The notes beneath the pieces were generated by a model. That model was not told the origin of the DNA. It did no database searches and saw nothing but the letters and a program-made list of their open reading frames with translations. A stretch of DNA of 64,000 nt from Bifidobacterium lemurum. Lineage in GTDB: Bacteria > Actinomycetota > Actinomycetes > Actinomycetales > Bifidobacteriaceae. The translations under genes were made by a program, and so were the position numbers. The DNA lies in contig NZ_CP062948.1 of NCBI RefSeq assembly GCF_014898175.1, forward strand, positions 1,550,001 to 1,614,000. The letters are read 5' to 3'. Positions within the stretch are counted from its first letter, which is position 1; each line of letters begins with the position of its first letter. Shown piece after piece: positions 29,373 to 38,793 of the stretch.

Positions 29373-30368
29373 ATGAGCGAATATCAGCCGCAAATCAATC
29401 CATGGTTCGTCGCGCACAAGCGCTTTTCGACGGTGGGCGTCGCGTTGTGCGTCATGCTCGCCTTCTGGGTCGGCCTCAACATCGTGTGCGGTGGAATCGT
29501 GGTGTCGCTGTTCCCAAGCGGCGACTATCCGGCGTGGGTGAGTCTGCTGGCCTCGTCGGGCCCGCTGTATGCGGTCGCGATGCCGCTGGCCGTGCTGGCC
29601 ATGGGCAATGTGCCGGCTTTGGAGACCAAACGGTTCAACCTCGGCGCGAAGCGCTTCTTCACGCTGCTGGTCATCTGCCTGCCCGTGATATATCTGGGCA
29701 ATATCATCGGCACCGTACTGTCCGACCTGATCTTCGGCGGACAGTCCACCAACCGGGTGGCCGAGGTGATTCTGGACAGCGACCCCGTGTCCGTGTTCGT
29801 GTTCTACGTGGTGCTGGCGCCGATCTGCGAGGAGTGGCTGTTCCGTAAGCAGATCATCGACCGCACACGCCGCTATGGCGAAAAAACCGCCATCCTGCTG
29901 TCCGCGCTGACCTTCGCGCTGTTCCATCTGAACCTCTACCAGTTCTTTTACGCCTTCGGTCTGGGGCTGGTGTTCGGGTATGTCTACATGCGCACCAGCC
30001 GCGTGCGCTACTCGATGATCATGCATGCGGTCGTCAATTTCAACGGTTCGATTCTGGGCCCGTGGGTGCTTTCGCAGGTGGATTCGCGTCTGCTGACCGG
30101 CGAGCTCAGCGAGGCCGATATGATGCGTGTGGCCGCCGACCCGTCGTCCGGACTGCTTATCGTCGGCCTGTATGGTCTGGCGCTGTTCGCGCTGTTGATC
30201 GTCGGCGTGGCGCTGATGGTCACCAACCGCAGGAAGCTTGAGTTCTATACGACCCCCGAGCAGCTTCCCGACGGATTGGGCGCGCGCACGGCGTTCGGCA
30301 ACCCCGGCATGGTGGTCTACATCCTCTTCGCCTTGGTTCTCACCGTCTGGCAAATGGCGCTTGTCTGA
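29373..30368 (+). CDS. CPBP-family intramembrane metalloprotease (CAAX protease-like)
   Basis: The 331-residue protein has about eight membrane helices. It carries the Abi/CPBP motifs in order: EEWLFRK (EExxxR), FALFHLN (FxxxH) and IMHAVVNFNGS (HxxxN). These form a zinc-type glutamic protease site within the membrane. Relatives process prenylated proteins or bacteriocin-related peptides, but the bacterial substrate is usually unknown. TACAAT (29360-29365) ends 7 nt before ATG 29373, so the message is likely leaderless; the earlier ATG (29364) overlaps that box. Confidence 0.88.
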   Translation: MSEYQPQINPWFVAHKRFSTVGVALCVMLAFWVGLNIVCGGIVVSLFPSGDYPAWVSLLASSGPLYAVAMPLAVLAMGNVPALETKRFNLGAKRFFTLLVICLPVIYLGNIIGTVLSDLIFGGQSTNRVAEVILDSDPVSVFVFYVVLAPICEEWLFRKQIIDRTRRYGEKTAILLSALTFALFHLNLYQFFYAFGLGLVFGYVYMRTSRVRYSMIMHAVVNFNGSILGPWVLSQVDSRLLTGELSEADMMRVAADPSSGLLIVGLYGLALFALLIVGVALMVTNRRKLEFYTTPEQLPDGLGARTAFGNPGMVVYILFALVLTVWQMALV

Positions 30369-30397
30369 TTCCGTCCGCTCGCAATGGGTCTGGCGGA

Positions 30398-31171
30398 TCA
30401 GAAGGCCGTCGCCATCCAGTCGGCGCCGGCCAGCGCGCGCGAGGCGCGGTCGGCCACGGTGGAGGGAAGCGTGTCCGCGTCGGCGAAAAGCAGCACCTCG
30501 CCGGAGACGCCGTACGGCGAGAATCCGGAGAATTTGACCAGCGGCGGATTGTCGGGCAATGTGCAGTCGTCGATGACGCCCTGCAGTCGCGTGAGGATAT
30601 CGCGTTCCACCTCGGCGACGTCCACGTCGGCTTTGGCGGTGAACGGCACGCGCGCGAGGCCTTCGCTGGATTCGGTCAGACGTTCCAATTGGGCGGTGTT
30701 GAGCACGGAGTTCGGAATCACCATCTCGTTGCCGCCGCGCTCCGCGATTACGGTCTGACGCCAGGTGATGTCCTTGACCGTGCCGGTGGTGCCGGAGATG
30801 GAGACCAGGTCGCCCGGTTGGATCACCTTGCCGAACATCAGACCGAAGCCGCCGATGATGTTCGCGATGGTGTCTTTCAGGCCAAGCGAAAGCGCCACGC
30901 CGCCGACGCCAAGCGCGGTGACGATTGTTGTGGGGTTGATACCGAACACAGGTTGCAGCACCATGGCGGCGGCGAGAACCCAGATGAGCACGCGCATGAG
31001 ATTGATGAAGATCGAGGCGCTGGGAATGTCGGTTTTGTCGAGCGCGTGACGCATCAGACGGCTGAGGATCCTGGTGGACACCGCTCCGGCCGCGACCACG
31101 ATCGCCAACCAGATCAGTTTGCCGGCGTTGGCGGCGAACCAGAGTCCCACCGCGGTCATCGCATCGTTCAT
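30398..31171 (-). CDS. mscS: Small-conductance mechanosensitive channel, MscS family
   Basis: The 257-residue channel opens on membrane tension to release solutes on osmotic downshock. It has three predicted helices, with the glycine/alanine pore helix ALGVGGVALSLGLKDTIANIIGG (about 83-105). The cytoplasmic beta domain contains GTVKDITWRQTVI and NEMVIPNSVL, matching the family. It forms a homoheptamer in known members. An AAGGAGCGTC ribosome-binding site precedes the ATG. It follows the TetR gene by 31 bp on the same strand. Confidence 0.92.
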   Translation of the reverse strand: MNDAMTAVGLWFAANAGKLIWLAIVVAAGAVSTRILSRLMRHALDKTDIPSASIFINLMRVLIWVLAAAMVLQPVFGINPTTIVTALGVGGVALSLGLKDTIANIIGGFGLMFGKVIQPGDLVSISGTTGTVKDITWRQTVIAERGGNEMVIPNSVLNTAQLERLTESSEGLARVPFTAKADVDVAEVERDILTRLQGVIDDCTLPDNPPLVKFSGFSPYGVSGEVLLFADADTLPSTVADRASRALAGADWMATAF

Positions 31172-31202
31172 GACGCTCCTTATGTCGACTATTCGGGTGA
31201 GG

Positions 31203-31877
31203 CTATCGTACCGCGTTCGAATCGTCGGAATCCGGATGCTGGGCGAGCACGGTGTTGGAGAACACCTGGTTCCAGTAGTCGAGCATATCCGCCTTCGACA
31301 TGCTCAGGTACATGCCCATGGCCAGCACGGCGATGTCCTCGTTGAGCAGATCCTCGACGGCGATGGTCTCACTCAGCGTGGGCCAGCGTCGCAGCACGGA
31401 GAGCAGGCCTCCGACGGCGAAGTCGAGCATGAGGTCGGTTTTGAGGTCGAGATGCTCGGTGTCGAGCTGCAGCATGGAGCTGATCGTCATTCGGCCGAAA
31501 TCGCATAGCGAATCCAAGAGTTCCGGCGAGCTGTGCGATCCCGCGACCAGAGCCAGCCGGTCGAGGCGCTGGCGCTGCTCGGGGGCGCAGATCAGCTCTT
31601 TGGCGCGGGCGCCCCACTGGTGTTTGAGGTTCTCCTGATGGGGCGCGGGGACCTCGACGAGCGGCGTGCGCTCCACCTCGTGGAGGATCGCGGCGTCGGC
31701 CAGTTCGGGCAGACCGGAATAGTGGTAGTAGAAGGAGTTGCGGTTCACACCGGCTTCGCGCACGATGTCGGTGACGGTGATCCGGCGGTATTCCTGGGCG
31801 CGCAACAGCTCCCAGAAGGCGTTTTCCATACGCGTCGTGGCCGGCAGGATCTCGGAATCTCGTCGTGGTCGTGACAT
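31203..31877 (-). CDS. TetR-family transcriptional regulator
   Basis: The 224-residue protein begins with a TetR DNA-binding domain (about 12-60), with helix-turn-helix ITVTDIVREAGVNRNSFYYHYSG. A helical ligand/dimer domain without recognised specificity follows. GGGAGG lies just before ATG 31877. The upstream 90 bp contain a dyad overlapping a promoter. Targets could include itself, mscS downstream, or the DUF2974 and MFS genes upstream; none is proven. Confidence 0.88.
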   Translation of the reverse strand: MSRPRRDSEILPATTRMENAFWELLRAQEYRRITVTDIVREAGVNRNSFYYHYSGLPELADAAILHEVERTPLVEVPAPHQENLKHQWGARAKELICAPEQRQRLDRLALVAGSHSSPELLDSLCDFGRMTISSMLQLDTEHLDLKTDLMLDFAVGGLLSVLRRWPTLSETIAVEDLLNEDIAVLAMGMYLSMSKADMLDYWNQVFSNTVLAQHPDSDDSNAVR

Positions 31878-31915
31878 GCGGCCTCCCTGATATGGCTCCG
31901 ACTGGAACGAATTGT

Positions 31916-31950
31916 GGCCAGTGTACAATAAAATATTGGGCAAACTGACC
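31916..31950. promoter_or_regulatory. Candidate TetR operator and promoter
   Basis: GGCCAGTGT and AAACTGACC form an imperfect inverted repeat (7 of 9) about 17 bp apart. On the minus strand TTGGTC and TATTGT or ATTGTA at suitable spacing lie within the same stretch, in front of the TetR gene. The A+T-rich centre stands out from its surroundings. Confidence 0.4.
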
Positions 31951-31969
31951 AATAAAGAGACCGTTTCGC

Positions 31970-33175
31970 TTAGCGCGTGACGGCGGTGTTGCGCGCCATG
32001 GCGGCCGTGAACAGCATCTTCATCGCCTCGTGGATATGCTTGCGTTCGTCCGGTGTGAGCCCCACGATCGTGCCGATCATGCCCGGCAGAGCCATCGGCA
32101 TGGCCGACAGCAGTCCGGAGAATGTGGTCGACCCGCTTGCGTGCAACACCTGGAACAGCGCGTCCACCGCATGCTTCCGTTCCTCGGGCGTCAGGCCGGT
32201 CATCCACTGGTTGAACGACTCGTTGAAGGTGTGCGAGCTGGCGGCCATATCATCGACCTCGACGAAACGGTCGCCCTCCACCTGCCAGGAGAAGGCGAAA
32301 TGCTGCATCACGCCCTCCACATCCGACTTGACCACCGTGCAGGGCTCAGGAGTCTCCAGCACCATGCCGATAATCGACGAGTCGGGCACGATTTTGCGGA
32401 TCTTGCCCATGATGCTCGCATAGGCGTCGCCTTGGACGACATCCCTCGGAAAGCCGGGGCCGTCCAGCGAATACACCGCGGTGATGCGGCTCTGGATGTT
32501 GGCGGGCGCGTTCATCGCCGCGTACACCGCCACATTCCCGCCCTTCGAATGGCCCGCCAGGATGATCGGTCCCTTCCACATGCCCGCCACCACAAGCAGA
32601 TACTCGGCGGCGGCCTCCTGCGCCGGAACGGGGTATTGGAAGGCCATGTTGAAGTCCTCCTTCCACCCGACCAGCGAATCGTCGGTGCCCCGAAACGTCA
32701 GCACCAGCGTGCCATCGGGCAGGCGGAAGGTCACGGCCGCGAACTGCGTCTGCTCGCGGCGGTCGAACTGTTCGGCGAAAGCGCCCATCGGCAGGCTTGA
32801 GAAACGGGGGTTCGCGGCCGTGGCGCGTACGAATTCATGCACCTGCTTGGTGTCCGCGATGCCGGTCAGATGCACCGGATGCGTGCAGACATCGTCGACG
32901 TCGCCGTGCAGCACCGTGTTCACCTGCTCGAGCGTGACCGGCGAGAACGGCGCCCGCACCAGCGCGCGAATGGATTGCGCGGGGTTCTTCCAAGAGAACC
33001 TGCGAGCCCGGCGCGCGAATGTGCCGAAGCATTCGACCTCGTCGATCAGTCGCGGCACCAGTGAGGGGATGCTCTCGTAGGAGAGCTGCGACAGCACAAG
33101 CGCGTCCACCGCATTGAACGGCAGCTCGTCGAATCCGCGCGTCTCGTCGCGCACGTAGTCGCAGATATTGCCCAT
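31970..33175 (-). CDS. DUF2974 (Mbeg1-like) alpha/beta hydrolase
   Basis: The 401-residue cytosolic protein matches the DUF2974/Mbeg1-like family. It has FNAVDALVLSQLSYESIP near the N-terminus, LVLTFRGTDDSLVGWKEDFNM, and the nucleophile elbow AGHSKGGN. The Asp is plausibly in YSLDGPGF and the His in the C-terminal half. Substrates of the family are unknown; lipase-like activity is inferred from the GXSXG elbow. ATG 33175 follows GGGAGGCGCGCG. A terminator separates it from the MFS gene upstream. Confidence 0.88.
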   Translation of the reverse strand: MGNICDYVRDETRGFDELPFNAVDALVLSQLSYESIPSLVPRLIDEVECFGTFARRARRFSWKNPAQSIRALVRAPFSPVTLEQVNTVLHGDVDDVCTHPVHLTGIADTKQVHEFVRATAANPRFSSLPMGAFAEQFDRREQTQFAAVTFRLPDGTLVLTFRGTDDSLVGWKEDFNMAFQYPVPAQEAAAEYLLVVAGMWKGPIILAGHSKGGNVAVYAAMNAPANIQSRITAVYSLDGPGFPRDVVQGDAYASIMGKIRKIVPDSSIIGMVLETPEPCTVVKSDVEGVMQHFAFSWQVEGDRFVEVDDMAASSHTFNESFNQWMTGLTPEERKHAVDALFQVLHASGSTTFSGLLSAMPMALPGMIGTIVGLTPDERKHIHEAMKMLFTAAMARNTAVTR

Positions 33176-33257
33176 CGCGCGCCTCCCGTCAGTCGTCTCG
33201 AATGGCCTCGCCACCATCCTAGTCTCGATAAGAGTCCGGCAGTGGAAACGTTCATGT

Positions 33258-33294
33258 AAAAAGCGGCGCTGACAAGACGACAGCGCCGCTTTTA
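33258..33294 (-). terminator. Terminator of the MFS transporter gene
   Basis: On the minus strand AAAAGCGGCGCTG pairs with CAGCGCCGCTTTT around a 9-base loop and is followed by TTTTTAC. It lies 23 bp past the stop of the MFS gene. Confidence 0.88.
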
Positions 33295-33316
33295 GAGGAA
33301 TCGCGCGAAGAACGAA

Positions 33317-34789
33317 CTAGTTTTTGCGTTCGCGCAGGAAGAACGACATGACCAGCACGATCACGACCAGCGCGAGGCCGAACACGTAGCCGTAGCGGGA
33401 GCCGTCCACGAAGCCCTGAGCGGCGTTGGTGCCGCCGGCGGCCGTGTAGTTGGACTCGCCCAAGCCGAGCAGGCAGGTGGCGACGGCGGTGCCGATGGCG
33501 GCTACGACCTGCTGCATCGTGTTGAGGATCGCGCTGCCGTCGGTCGCCAGCTCGCGCGGCAGACCCTTGAGCGCGGCGGACTGGGCGGGCTGCTGCATCA
33601 GCGGGATGCCGATCATCAGCACCACATGGGCCAGCACGAAGAACGCGGTCGAGGTGTTCACGCCCATCGCCAGCAGCAGGGCATCGCCGATAATCGCGAC
33701 CACCGCACCGACGCGCACCAGCATGGACGCGCCCTTACGGTCGTAGAGACGGCCGGCCATCAGCGAGCAGGCGGCGTTGACGATGCCGCCGGGCAGCATC
33801 AGCAGACCCGCGACCGTGGAGCTCAAGCCAAGACCGCGCTGCAGCTCCTGCGGCACCAGATACATCAGCGCCAGCGTGCAGGTGAACGACAGCGTGACCA
33901 TGATGGCCGGGGTGCGGAACGCGGCGATGCCCAGCGCGCGCAGGTCGAGGATCGGGGACTCCATATGCAGCTGGCGCCAGACGTAGAACGCGAGCACAAC
34001 GACGCCGACGACCAGCAGCACGATCACCGTGGGGGAGAATCCCATGTCGCTGATCATAGAGACGCCGGCGACCAGGCCGCCGAAGCCGATCACGGAGGAG
34101 AGGACGGACGGCAGATCGATCTTCGGACGGGTCACCTCGATCGGATTGGTCAGCGTGGCTGCGGCGCAGACCAGCGCGACCGCGGCGACGATGGCGAACA
34201 TGGCGAAAATCGCGCGCCACGAGAACGCGCCGATCAGCATGCCGGCGACGGTCGGGCCGATCACCGGGGCGAACATGATGACCAGACCGGCCACGCCGTT
34301 CGCGGCGCCGATCTGGCTCATCGGGAACACGCGCATGATCACGGCGTACATGGTCGGCAGGGCGATGCCCGTGCACACGCCTTGGATGATGCGGCCGGTG
34401 AGCAGCATCGGGAAGCTCACGGCGAAGGTGGAGACCAGCGCGCCCACGAAGAAGCAGGCGAGCGCGAAAATCGCCAGCGTGCGGGTGTTGACCCATTTGA
34501 GCATCAGACCGACGAACGGCAGCACGATGCCGATGGCGAGCATATAACCCACGACCATCCACTGCGCGGTGCCGGCGGAGACCCCGAAGGAATCCATCAG
34601 GTCGGGCAGGGCGATGTTCATGGACGTTTCGGACAGCATGCCGAGGAACGCGCCGATGTACAGGCCCAGCATCACGCGGTGCGGATGCTTCGGATAGGCG
34701 ACGGTGGCGGCGTTCGTGGCGTCGGCGGTGCCGACGGTGTCGGTGCCATTGACGGCATGGTTGATTGACGTGGTTTCAGACGAAGTCAC
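33317..34789 (-). CDS. MFS drug exporter, DHA2 (14-TMS) family
   Basis: The 490-residue protein has 14 predicted helices. The DHA2 pattern is visible: ETSMNIALPDLMDSFGVSAGTAQWMVVGYML (helices 1-2), motif C-like GVAGLVIMFAPVIGPTVAGML, and long helices 13-14. It probably exports drugs, dyes or metabolites by proton antiport; the substrate is unknown. The GTG start at 34789 has GAGAGG about 9 nt upstream. It is divergent from a second DHA2 gene at 35400. An intrinsic terminator sits in its leader about 115 nt before the start. Confidence 0.9.
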   Translation of the reverse strand: MTSSETTSINHAVNGTDTVGTADATNAATVAYPKHPHRVMLGLYIGAFLGMLSETSMNIALPDLMDSFGVSAGTAQWMVVGYMLAIGIVLPFVGLMLKWVNTRTLAIFALACFFVGALVSTFAVSFPMLLTGRIIQGVCTGIALPTMYAVIMRVFPMSQIGAANGVAGLVIMFAPVIGPTVAGMLIGAFSWRAIFAMFAIVAAVALVCAAATLTNPIEVTRPKIDLPSVLSSVIGFGGLVAGVSMISDMGFSPTVIVLLVVGVVVLAFYVWRQLHMESPILDLRALGIAAFRTPAIMVTLSFTCTLALMYLVPQELQRGLGLSSTVAGLLMLPGGIVNAACSLMAGRLYDRKGASMLVRVGAVVAIIGDALLLAMGVNTSTAFFVLAHVVLMIGIPLMQQPAQSAALKGLPRELATDGSAILNTMQQVVAAIGTAVATCLLGLGESNYTAAGGTNAAQGFVDGSRYGYVFGLALVVIVLVMSFFLRERKN

Positions 34790-34904
34790 GTTGTGGTACC
34801 TCTCTCATATATTTGCGTTGCGGGAGCCCTTCTCCCGATTCGTTACCTCACACTTGTGCCCGCGAGACGAAATGCGCGGCGTATGGCCGCCGTGCGGGGC
34901 AAAG

Positions 34905-34957
34905 AAAAACCGCATGACCTGCTTCCCAAGGGGATACGACTAAGTCATGCGGTTTTC
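34905..34957 (-). terminator. Terminator hairpin in the MFS leader (candidate attenuator)
   Basis: On the minus strand GAAAACCGCATGAC and GTCATGCGGTTTTT form a 14-bp stem followed by CTTT. It is 116 nt before the MFS start codon and no gene on that strand lies upstream to need it. The left arm contains ATGACTTAG, a start codon, one sense codon and a stop. On the plus strand the run of Ts is only four. Confidence 0.6.
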
Positions 34958-35399
34958 GAAACAGCGTTCACCGTACACGGTTTTTCGCATCTTCGTAAGT
35001 CGGCGTGCCGCGTTGCGGGAGAAGGAATGCGAAAGATGGGGCGGTGCGCGTGTGGACGTAATCACCGTGGGAATGGACGGGAGATGGCACGGGCATGGGG
35101 TTTCGGCGCGGATGGCACGGATGACACGGCCGCTCGGGAATACGGCTGTGCTGGTGCGTGTGCGCGGGCATGGCTGCGCGGGGCGCAGGTGCACGTGTGC
35201 GCGGGCGCGTGGCCGTACGTATGGCGGACATGCGCGGACGTCTGTCTGGCATCCGACCTACCATGGCCCAGTGCGGATGCCTGTTTCCGCACGATTCACC
35301 GCGCACACGACCCGAAGGGGATTCGGGTCGATTCTCGTATGCCGCGCGGATCCGAACAGGACACGGAAAGGTATTGCCGGGGACGGCGCATTATGGGTA
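34958..35399. other. 442-bp region between divergent MFS genes
   Basis: A frame is open through most of this region and continues into the MFS gene, but its codons are Arg/Gly/His-rich and unlike a protein. It is treated as leader or spacer. A GACCCGAA/TTCGGGTC hairpin (about 35311-35331) lies 70 bp before the MFS start. Promoters for both genes should lie here. Confidence 0.5.
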
Positions 35400-37013
35400 A
35401 TGTCACATACTCTCACCACGAAAGAGCAACTCGTATCTTCCGATAACGCCGCGCGCGCCATGGCCGACGCGGCCGACGCGACTGAAACAACCAACGCGGC
35501 CGTGGCCGCCGGAACGTCCGGCGGATTCTCCCGACCCGAAACGATCACACCGAGACTGGTCGGCTCCATCATCGCCACAGGACTGCTCACCTTCATCGGC
35601 ATCCTCACCGAAACGGTGATGAACGTGCTGTTCCCCGAACTCATGGCGGAATTCCACGTCGGCACCAGCACCGTGCAATGGCTCACCACCGGCTATCTGC
35701 TGATGGTGGCGCTCACCGTGCCGCTGTCCTCGTATCTCAAACGCAAATGCACGCTTCGCTCGCAGTTCGTCGCCGCGTCCGTGCTGTGCATCGCCGGCGC
35801 GGCGGTGGCCCTGCTCGCCGTGAACTTCCCGATGCTGCTCGCCGCGCGCCTGCTGCAAGGCATCGGCACCGGCGTGGCCATGCCGCTGATGATCAACATC
35901 ATCGTCGAACAGTCCCCGAGATCGCGCGTCGGCGTGCTGATGGGCGTGGGTAATGTTCTGATCGGCACCGCGCCGGCTCTGGGACCCACATTCGGCGGAT
36001 TCGTGAGCACGTTCCTGTCATGGCGCTATGTGTTCGTCATCGTGCTGCCTCTGCTGGCGCTTTCGCTGGTCGTCGGATTGGTCAGCATCCGCCAGTCCGC
36101 GCCGTTGGAGGACGCGCATCTCAATCCGCTGCATATGCTGTGCATCGTGGTCGGTTTCGTTTCGCTGATCATCGCGCTCGACCGGGGAGGGGCGGCCGTC
36201 ACGGCGCTCGCGTCCGGTGCTGATGGGGCCGGTGGCGCGGATGGTTCGGGCGCGGCCGGTTCGCTGGCGCTCGCCATCGTGCTGGTGGTTGTGGGTGCGG
36301 CGGCGCTGGTGGCGTTCGCGCTGATGTCGCGCCGTTCGTTCTCGCCTATGATCCGGCTTGGAGTGCTGCGCAGCGTCTCGTTCCGCTGGCATCTGCTCGC
36401 CTATATGCTGTTCCAAGGCACCACCATCAGCTTCGGCTATCTGCTGCCGAATCTGGCGCAGCTCGGCTTCGGTTCCACGGTGATGGCCGCGGGTCTGGTG
36501 ATTCTGCCCGGCGCGTTGATCGGCGCGCTTCTCGCTCCGGTCGGCGGTGCCATGCTCGACCGCTTCGGGCCCGCACGGCCGATCTGCGTTGCGACCGCGG
36601 TGGCGTTGCTCGGCGTGGCGTTGATGGCCACGCTGGTCGACGGATCGTCCAGCCTGCCGCAGCTCGCCGTGTTCTACGTGGTGTATATGTTGGGCTTCCC
36701 GATGGCGTTCTCCAACATCATGACCAGTGGTCTGAGCGATTTGCCCGACGAGCTCACCGCCGACGGCAACGCGCTGTTCAGCACGTTCCAGCAGCTCGCC
36801 GGCGCCGCCGGAACCACCACGATGTCGGTGATCCTGGCCATCGCGCAGTCGGGGGCGAATGTCGGCGAGATCGGTTCGGCCGGCTATCGCGCCGCGACGG
36901 TCGAGGGCGCGCACCACGCGTTCCTCGTATTGCTCGCCGTGGTCGTGATCGTCGCCTGTTCGCTGGTGCGCGCCTTCCTTTATCGCCGCGGCCATCGGCT
37001 CGTACGGCATTAG
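35400..37013 (+). CDS. MFS exporter, DHA2 (14-TMS) family
   Basis: The 537-residue permease is a paralogue of the divergent gene at 33317 and shares the layout (ETVMNVLFPELMAEFHVGTSTVQWLTTGYLLMVALTVPLSSYL, GVGNVLIGTAPALGPTFGGF). The cytoplasmic loop near the middle is Gly/Ala/Asp-rich (ASGADGAGGADGSGAAG). ATG 35400 is the first start that gives a sensible N-terminus. CATTAT ends 5 nt before it, so it may be leaderless. Residues upstream of 35400 in the same open frame do not look like protein. Confidence 0.85.
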   Translation: MSHTLTTKEQLVSSDNAARAMADAADATETTNAAVAAGTSGGFSRPETITPRLVGSIIATGLLTFIGILTETVMNVLFPELMAEFHVGTSTVQWLTTGYLLMVALTVPLSSYLKRKCTLRSQFVAASVLCIAGAAVALLAVNFPMLLAARLLQGIGTGVAMPLMINIIVEQSPRSRVGVLMGVGNVLIGTAPALGPTFGGFVSTFLSWRYVFVIVLPLLALSLVVGLVSIRQSAPLEDAHLNPLHMLCIVVGFVSLIIALDRGGAAVTALASGADGAGGADGSGAAGSLALAIVLVVVGAAALVAFALMSRRSFSPMIRLGVLRSVSFRWHLLAYMLFQGTTISFGYLLPNLAQLGFGSTVMAAGLVILPGALIGALLAPVGGAMLDRFGPARPICVATAVALLGVALMATLVDGSSSLPQLAVFYVVYMLGFPMAFSNIMTSGLSDLPDELTADGNALFSTFQQLAGAAGTTTMSVILAIAQSGANVGEIGSAGYRAATVEGAHHAFLVLLAVVVIVACSLVRAFLYRRGHRLVRH

Positions 37014-37087
37014 CAGTGATGCCGCAGTGGCCCAGCGTGGATGAATTGGCAGTAACTATCGGTTCGCCCAGGTTCGGATGATTCTCA

Positions 37088-37122
37088 GCGTGGACGAACG
37101 GTAGGCATCATTTCGTCCACGC
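37088..37122. terminator. Hairpin between convergent MFS genes
   Basis: GCGTGGACGAA pairs perfectly with TTCGTCCACGC around a 13-base loop. There is no long T-run, so termination is likely but weak. Confidence 0.5.
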
Positions 37123-37156
37123 TTGCGAGGGTGAAAGCGAAGGAAATGAAGACCTG

Positions 37157-38491
37157 TCAGCGCCGCGTCGGATCCTTCTGCAGCAGCAGGAACACGAGCG
37201 CCAACGCCAGCAGGATGGCGATGGAGAGCACGCCGATCGAGGCGTCGCCGGTGATCGTCGTGGTGGTGGCCACCAGGAAGGTGCCGATGATCGAAGCCGT
37301 TTTGCCGAAGATATCGTAGAAGCCGTAATACTCGTTCGCATGGGTTTTCGGAACCAGCTTGCCGTAATAGGAACGCGACAGCGCCTGGATTCCGCCCTGG
37401 AACATGCCGACGAGAATCGCCAGAATCCAGAACTGCACTTCGGAGCGCAGGAAGAACGCGGCGAAGAACACGATGCACATATACGCCACCACGGCGATGA
37501 CGATCATCGGTTTCGCACCGAATCGTCCGGCCAGACGGCCATACAGGATCGCGCAGGGGAAGGCGACGAACTGCGTGACGAGCAGCGCGATCACCAGTTG
37601 CGTGGAGTCGAGTCCCAGCTGCGTGCCGTAGGAGGTGCTCATCGTGATCACCGTATTCACCGCGTCGATATAGAAGAAGAACGCGAGCATGAACATCCAC
37701 AACGGCTTGTTCTTCACGATTTTGCCGAAGGTGGAGCCCAACTCATGGAACGTGCCGCGCACCGCCGCGCCGAGCTGGTCCCGTGTGGCGCGGTAGTGCT
37801 TCTGCCGATAGCTGGTCAGCAGCGGAATCGTGAACACCGCCCACCATACGGCCGTGATGAGGAACGATATGCGCGTGCAGAATGCGGTGTCCAATCCGAG
37901 CAGCGCGGGTCCGCCGAAAATCAAGGCGATGCACACGAGGAACGGCACCGTCGAACCGACATAGCCCCAGCCGTAGCCGTGCGAGGAGACGCGGTCCATG
38001 CGCTCGTTCGTGGTGGTGTCGATCAGCATGGAATCGTAGAACGTGAGCGAACCGTTCAAACCGATGGTCGCCAGCACATAGAACACGAGAAACGGCAGCC
38101 AGCTCAACGGCAGCGCCATCGCGCAGCAGGTCACCACACCCGTGCCGAAGAAGCCGCAGAAGAACCGCACCTTCATGCCCTGCACGTCGGCGATCGAGCC
38201 GAGCAACGGCATCAGCACCGCGATCACCAGCGAGGCGACCGTCTGCGCGTACCCCCAGGTGGACACGATGTCGTTCTGACCGGCGGCCTCAAGCAGCGAG
38301 TTCGCGTAGATCGGCACCACCGCGGTGGACAGCAGCACGAACGCGGAATTGCCCACGTCGTAGGCGATCCATTTTCTTTCGCGGGCGGTCAGTCCCATGC
38401 CTGCGGTCGGTGCGTCGTCCATCGTGTCCGCCGTGGTTCCCGCAATGGTGTCCGCCGTGGTGGATGCGGCGTCGTTCGTCTGTTCGGCCAT
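37157..38491 (-). CDS. MFS permease, UMF1 (Atg22-like) family
   Basis: A 444-residue membrane protein with about 12 helices. The UMF1 signatures are WIAYDVGNSAFVLLSTAVVPIYANSLL near the N-terminus, SFYDSMLIDTT-like LTFYDSMLID, and QALSRSYYGKLVPKTHANEYYGFYDIFGKTASIIG. Yeast Atg22 exports amino acids from the vacuole; bacterial substrates are unknown. The start is ATG 38491, with AGGAGTATCG upstream. The first 45 residues are Thr/Asp/Ala-rich and probably disordered. Confidence 0.88.
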   Translation of the reverse strand: MAEQTNDAASTTADTIAGTTADTMDDAPTAGMGLTARERKWIAYDVGNSAFVLLSTAVVPIYANSLLEAAGQNDIVSTWGYAQTVASLVIAVLMPLLGSIADVQGMKVRFFCGFFGTGVVTCCAMALPLSWLPFLVFYVLATIGLNGSLTFYDSMLIDTTTNERMDRVSSHGYGWGYVGSTVPFLVCIALIFGGPALLGLDTAFCTRISFLITAVWWAVFTIPLLTSYRQKHYRATRDQLGAAVRGTFHELGSTFGKIVKNKPLWMFMLAFFFYIDAVNTVITMSTSYGTQLGLDSTQLVIALLVTQFVAFPCAILYGRLAGRFGAKPMIVIAVVAYMCIVFFAAFFLRSEVQFWILAILVGMFQGGIQALSRSYYGKLVPKTHANEYYGFYDIFGKTASIIGTFLVATTTTITGDASIGVLSIAILLALALVFLLLQKDPTRR

Positions 38492-38667
38492 CGATACTCC
38501 TGCCTTATGCAATGGTTCCATCGTAGAAGATGCCGCGGAGCGCTGCGGACGCATGCAGGTGAATATCGGATGAACAAGTGCGGACCGGCATGTGCGCCGC
38601 GTGGACCTTCACGGCCGGCCAGCGCGGTGGGTCGACGGAGAGGGGTCTCGCCGGCGGAACGGCCAGA

Positions 38668-38782
38668 TCGGCCCGATTAACCCGGTCGGCCCGGTTGGTC
38701 CGGTCGGTCTGGTTGGTCCGGTCGGCCTGGTCGGCCTGGTCGGCCTGGTCGGCCCGGTTAATCCGGTTGCTCCGGCTGATCC
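38668..38782. repeat. Minisatellite of GGTCGGCCT-type 9-bp units
   Basis: About twelve imperfect 9-bp units alternate GGTCGGCCT, GGTTGGTCC, GGTCGGTCT and GGTTAATCC. Read on the minus strand they would encode Asn/Asp/Gln/Ala/Arg repeats ([11 protein letters not shown]). This is the same composition as the insertion in TrmD. It lies after the PfkB stop and before the UMF1 start, where no gene is evident. Confidence 0.75.
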
Positions 38783-38793
38783 GATCTGCGGAG

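Noticed and set aside
34947-35399. A 151-codon N-terminal extension of the MFS protein starting at 35400.
   Set aside because: Residues are Arg/His/Gly-rich without membrane character, and the usual DHA2 N-terminus begins shortly after 35400 with a -10 box just ahead of it.
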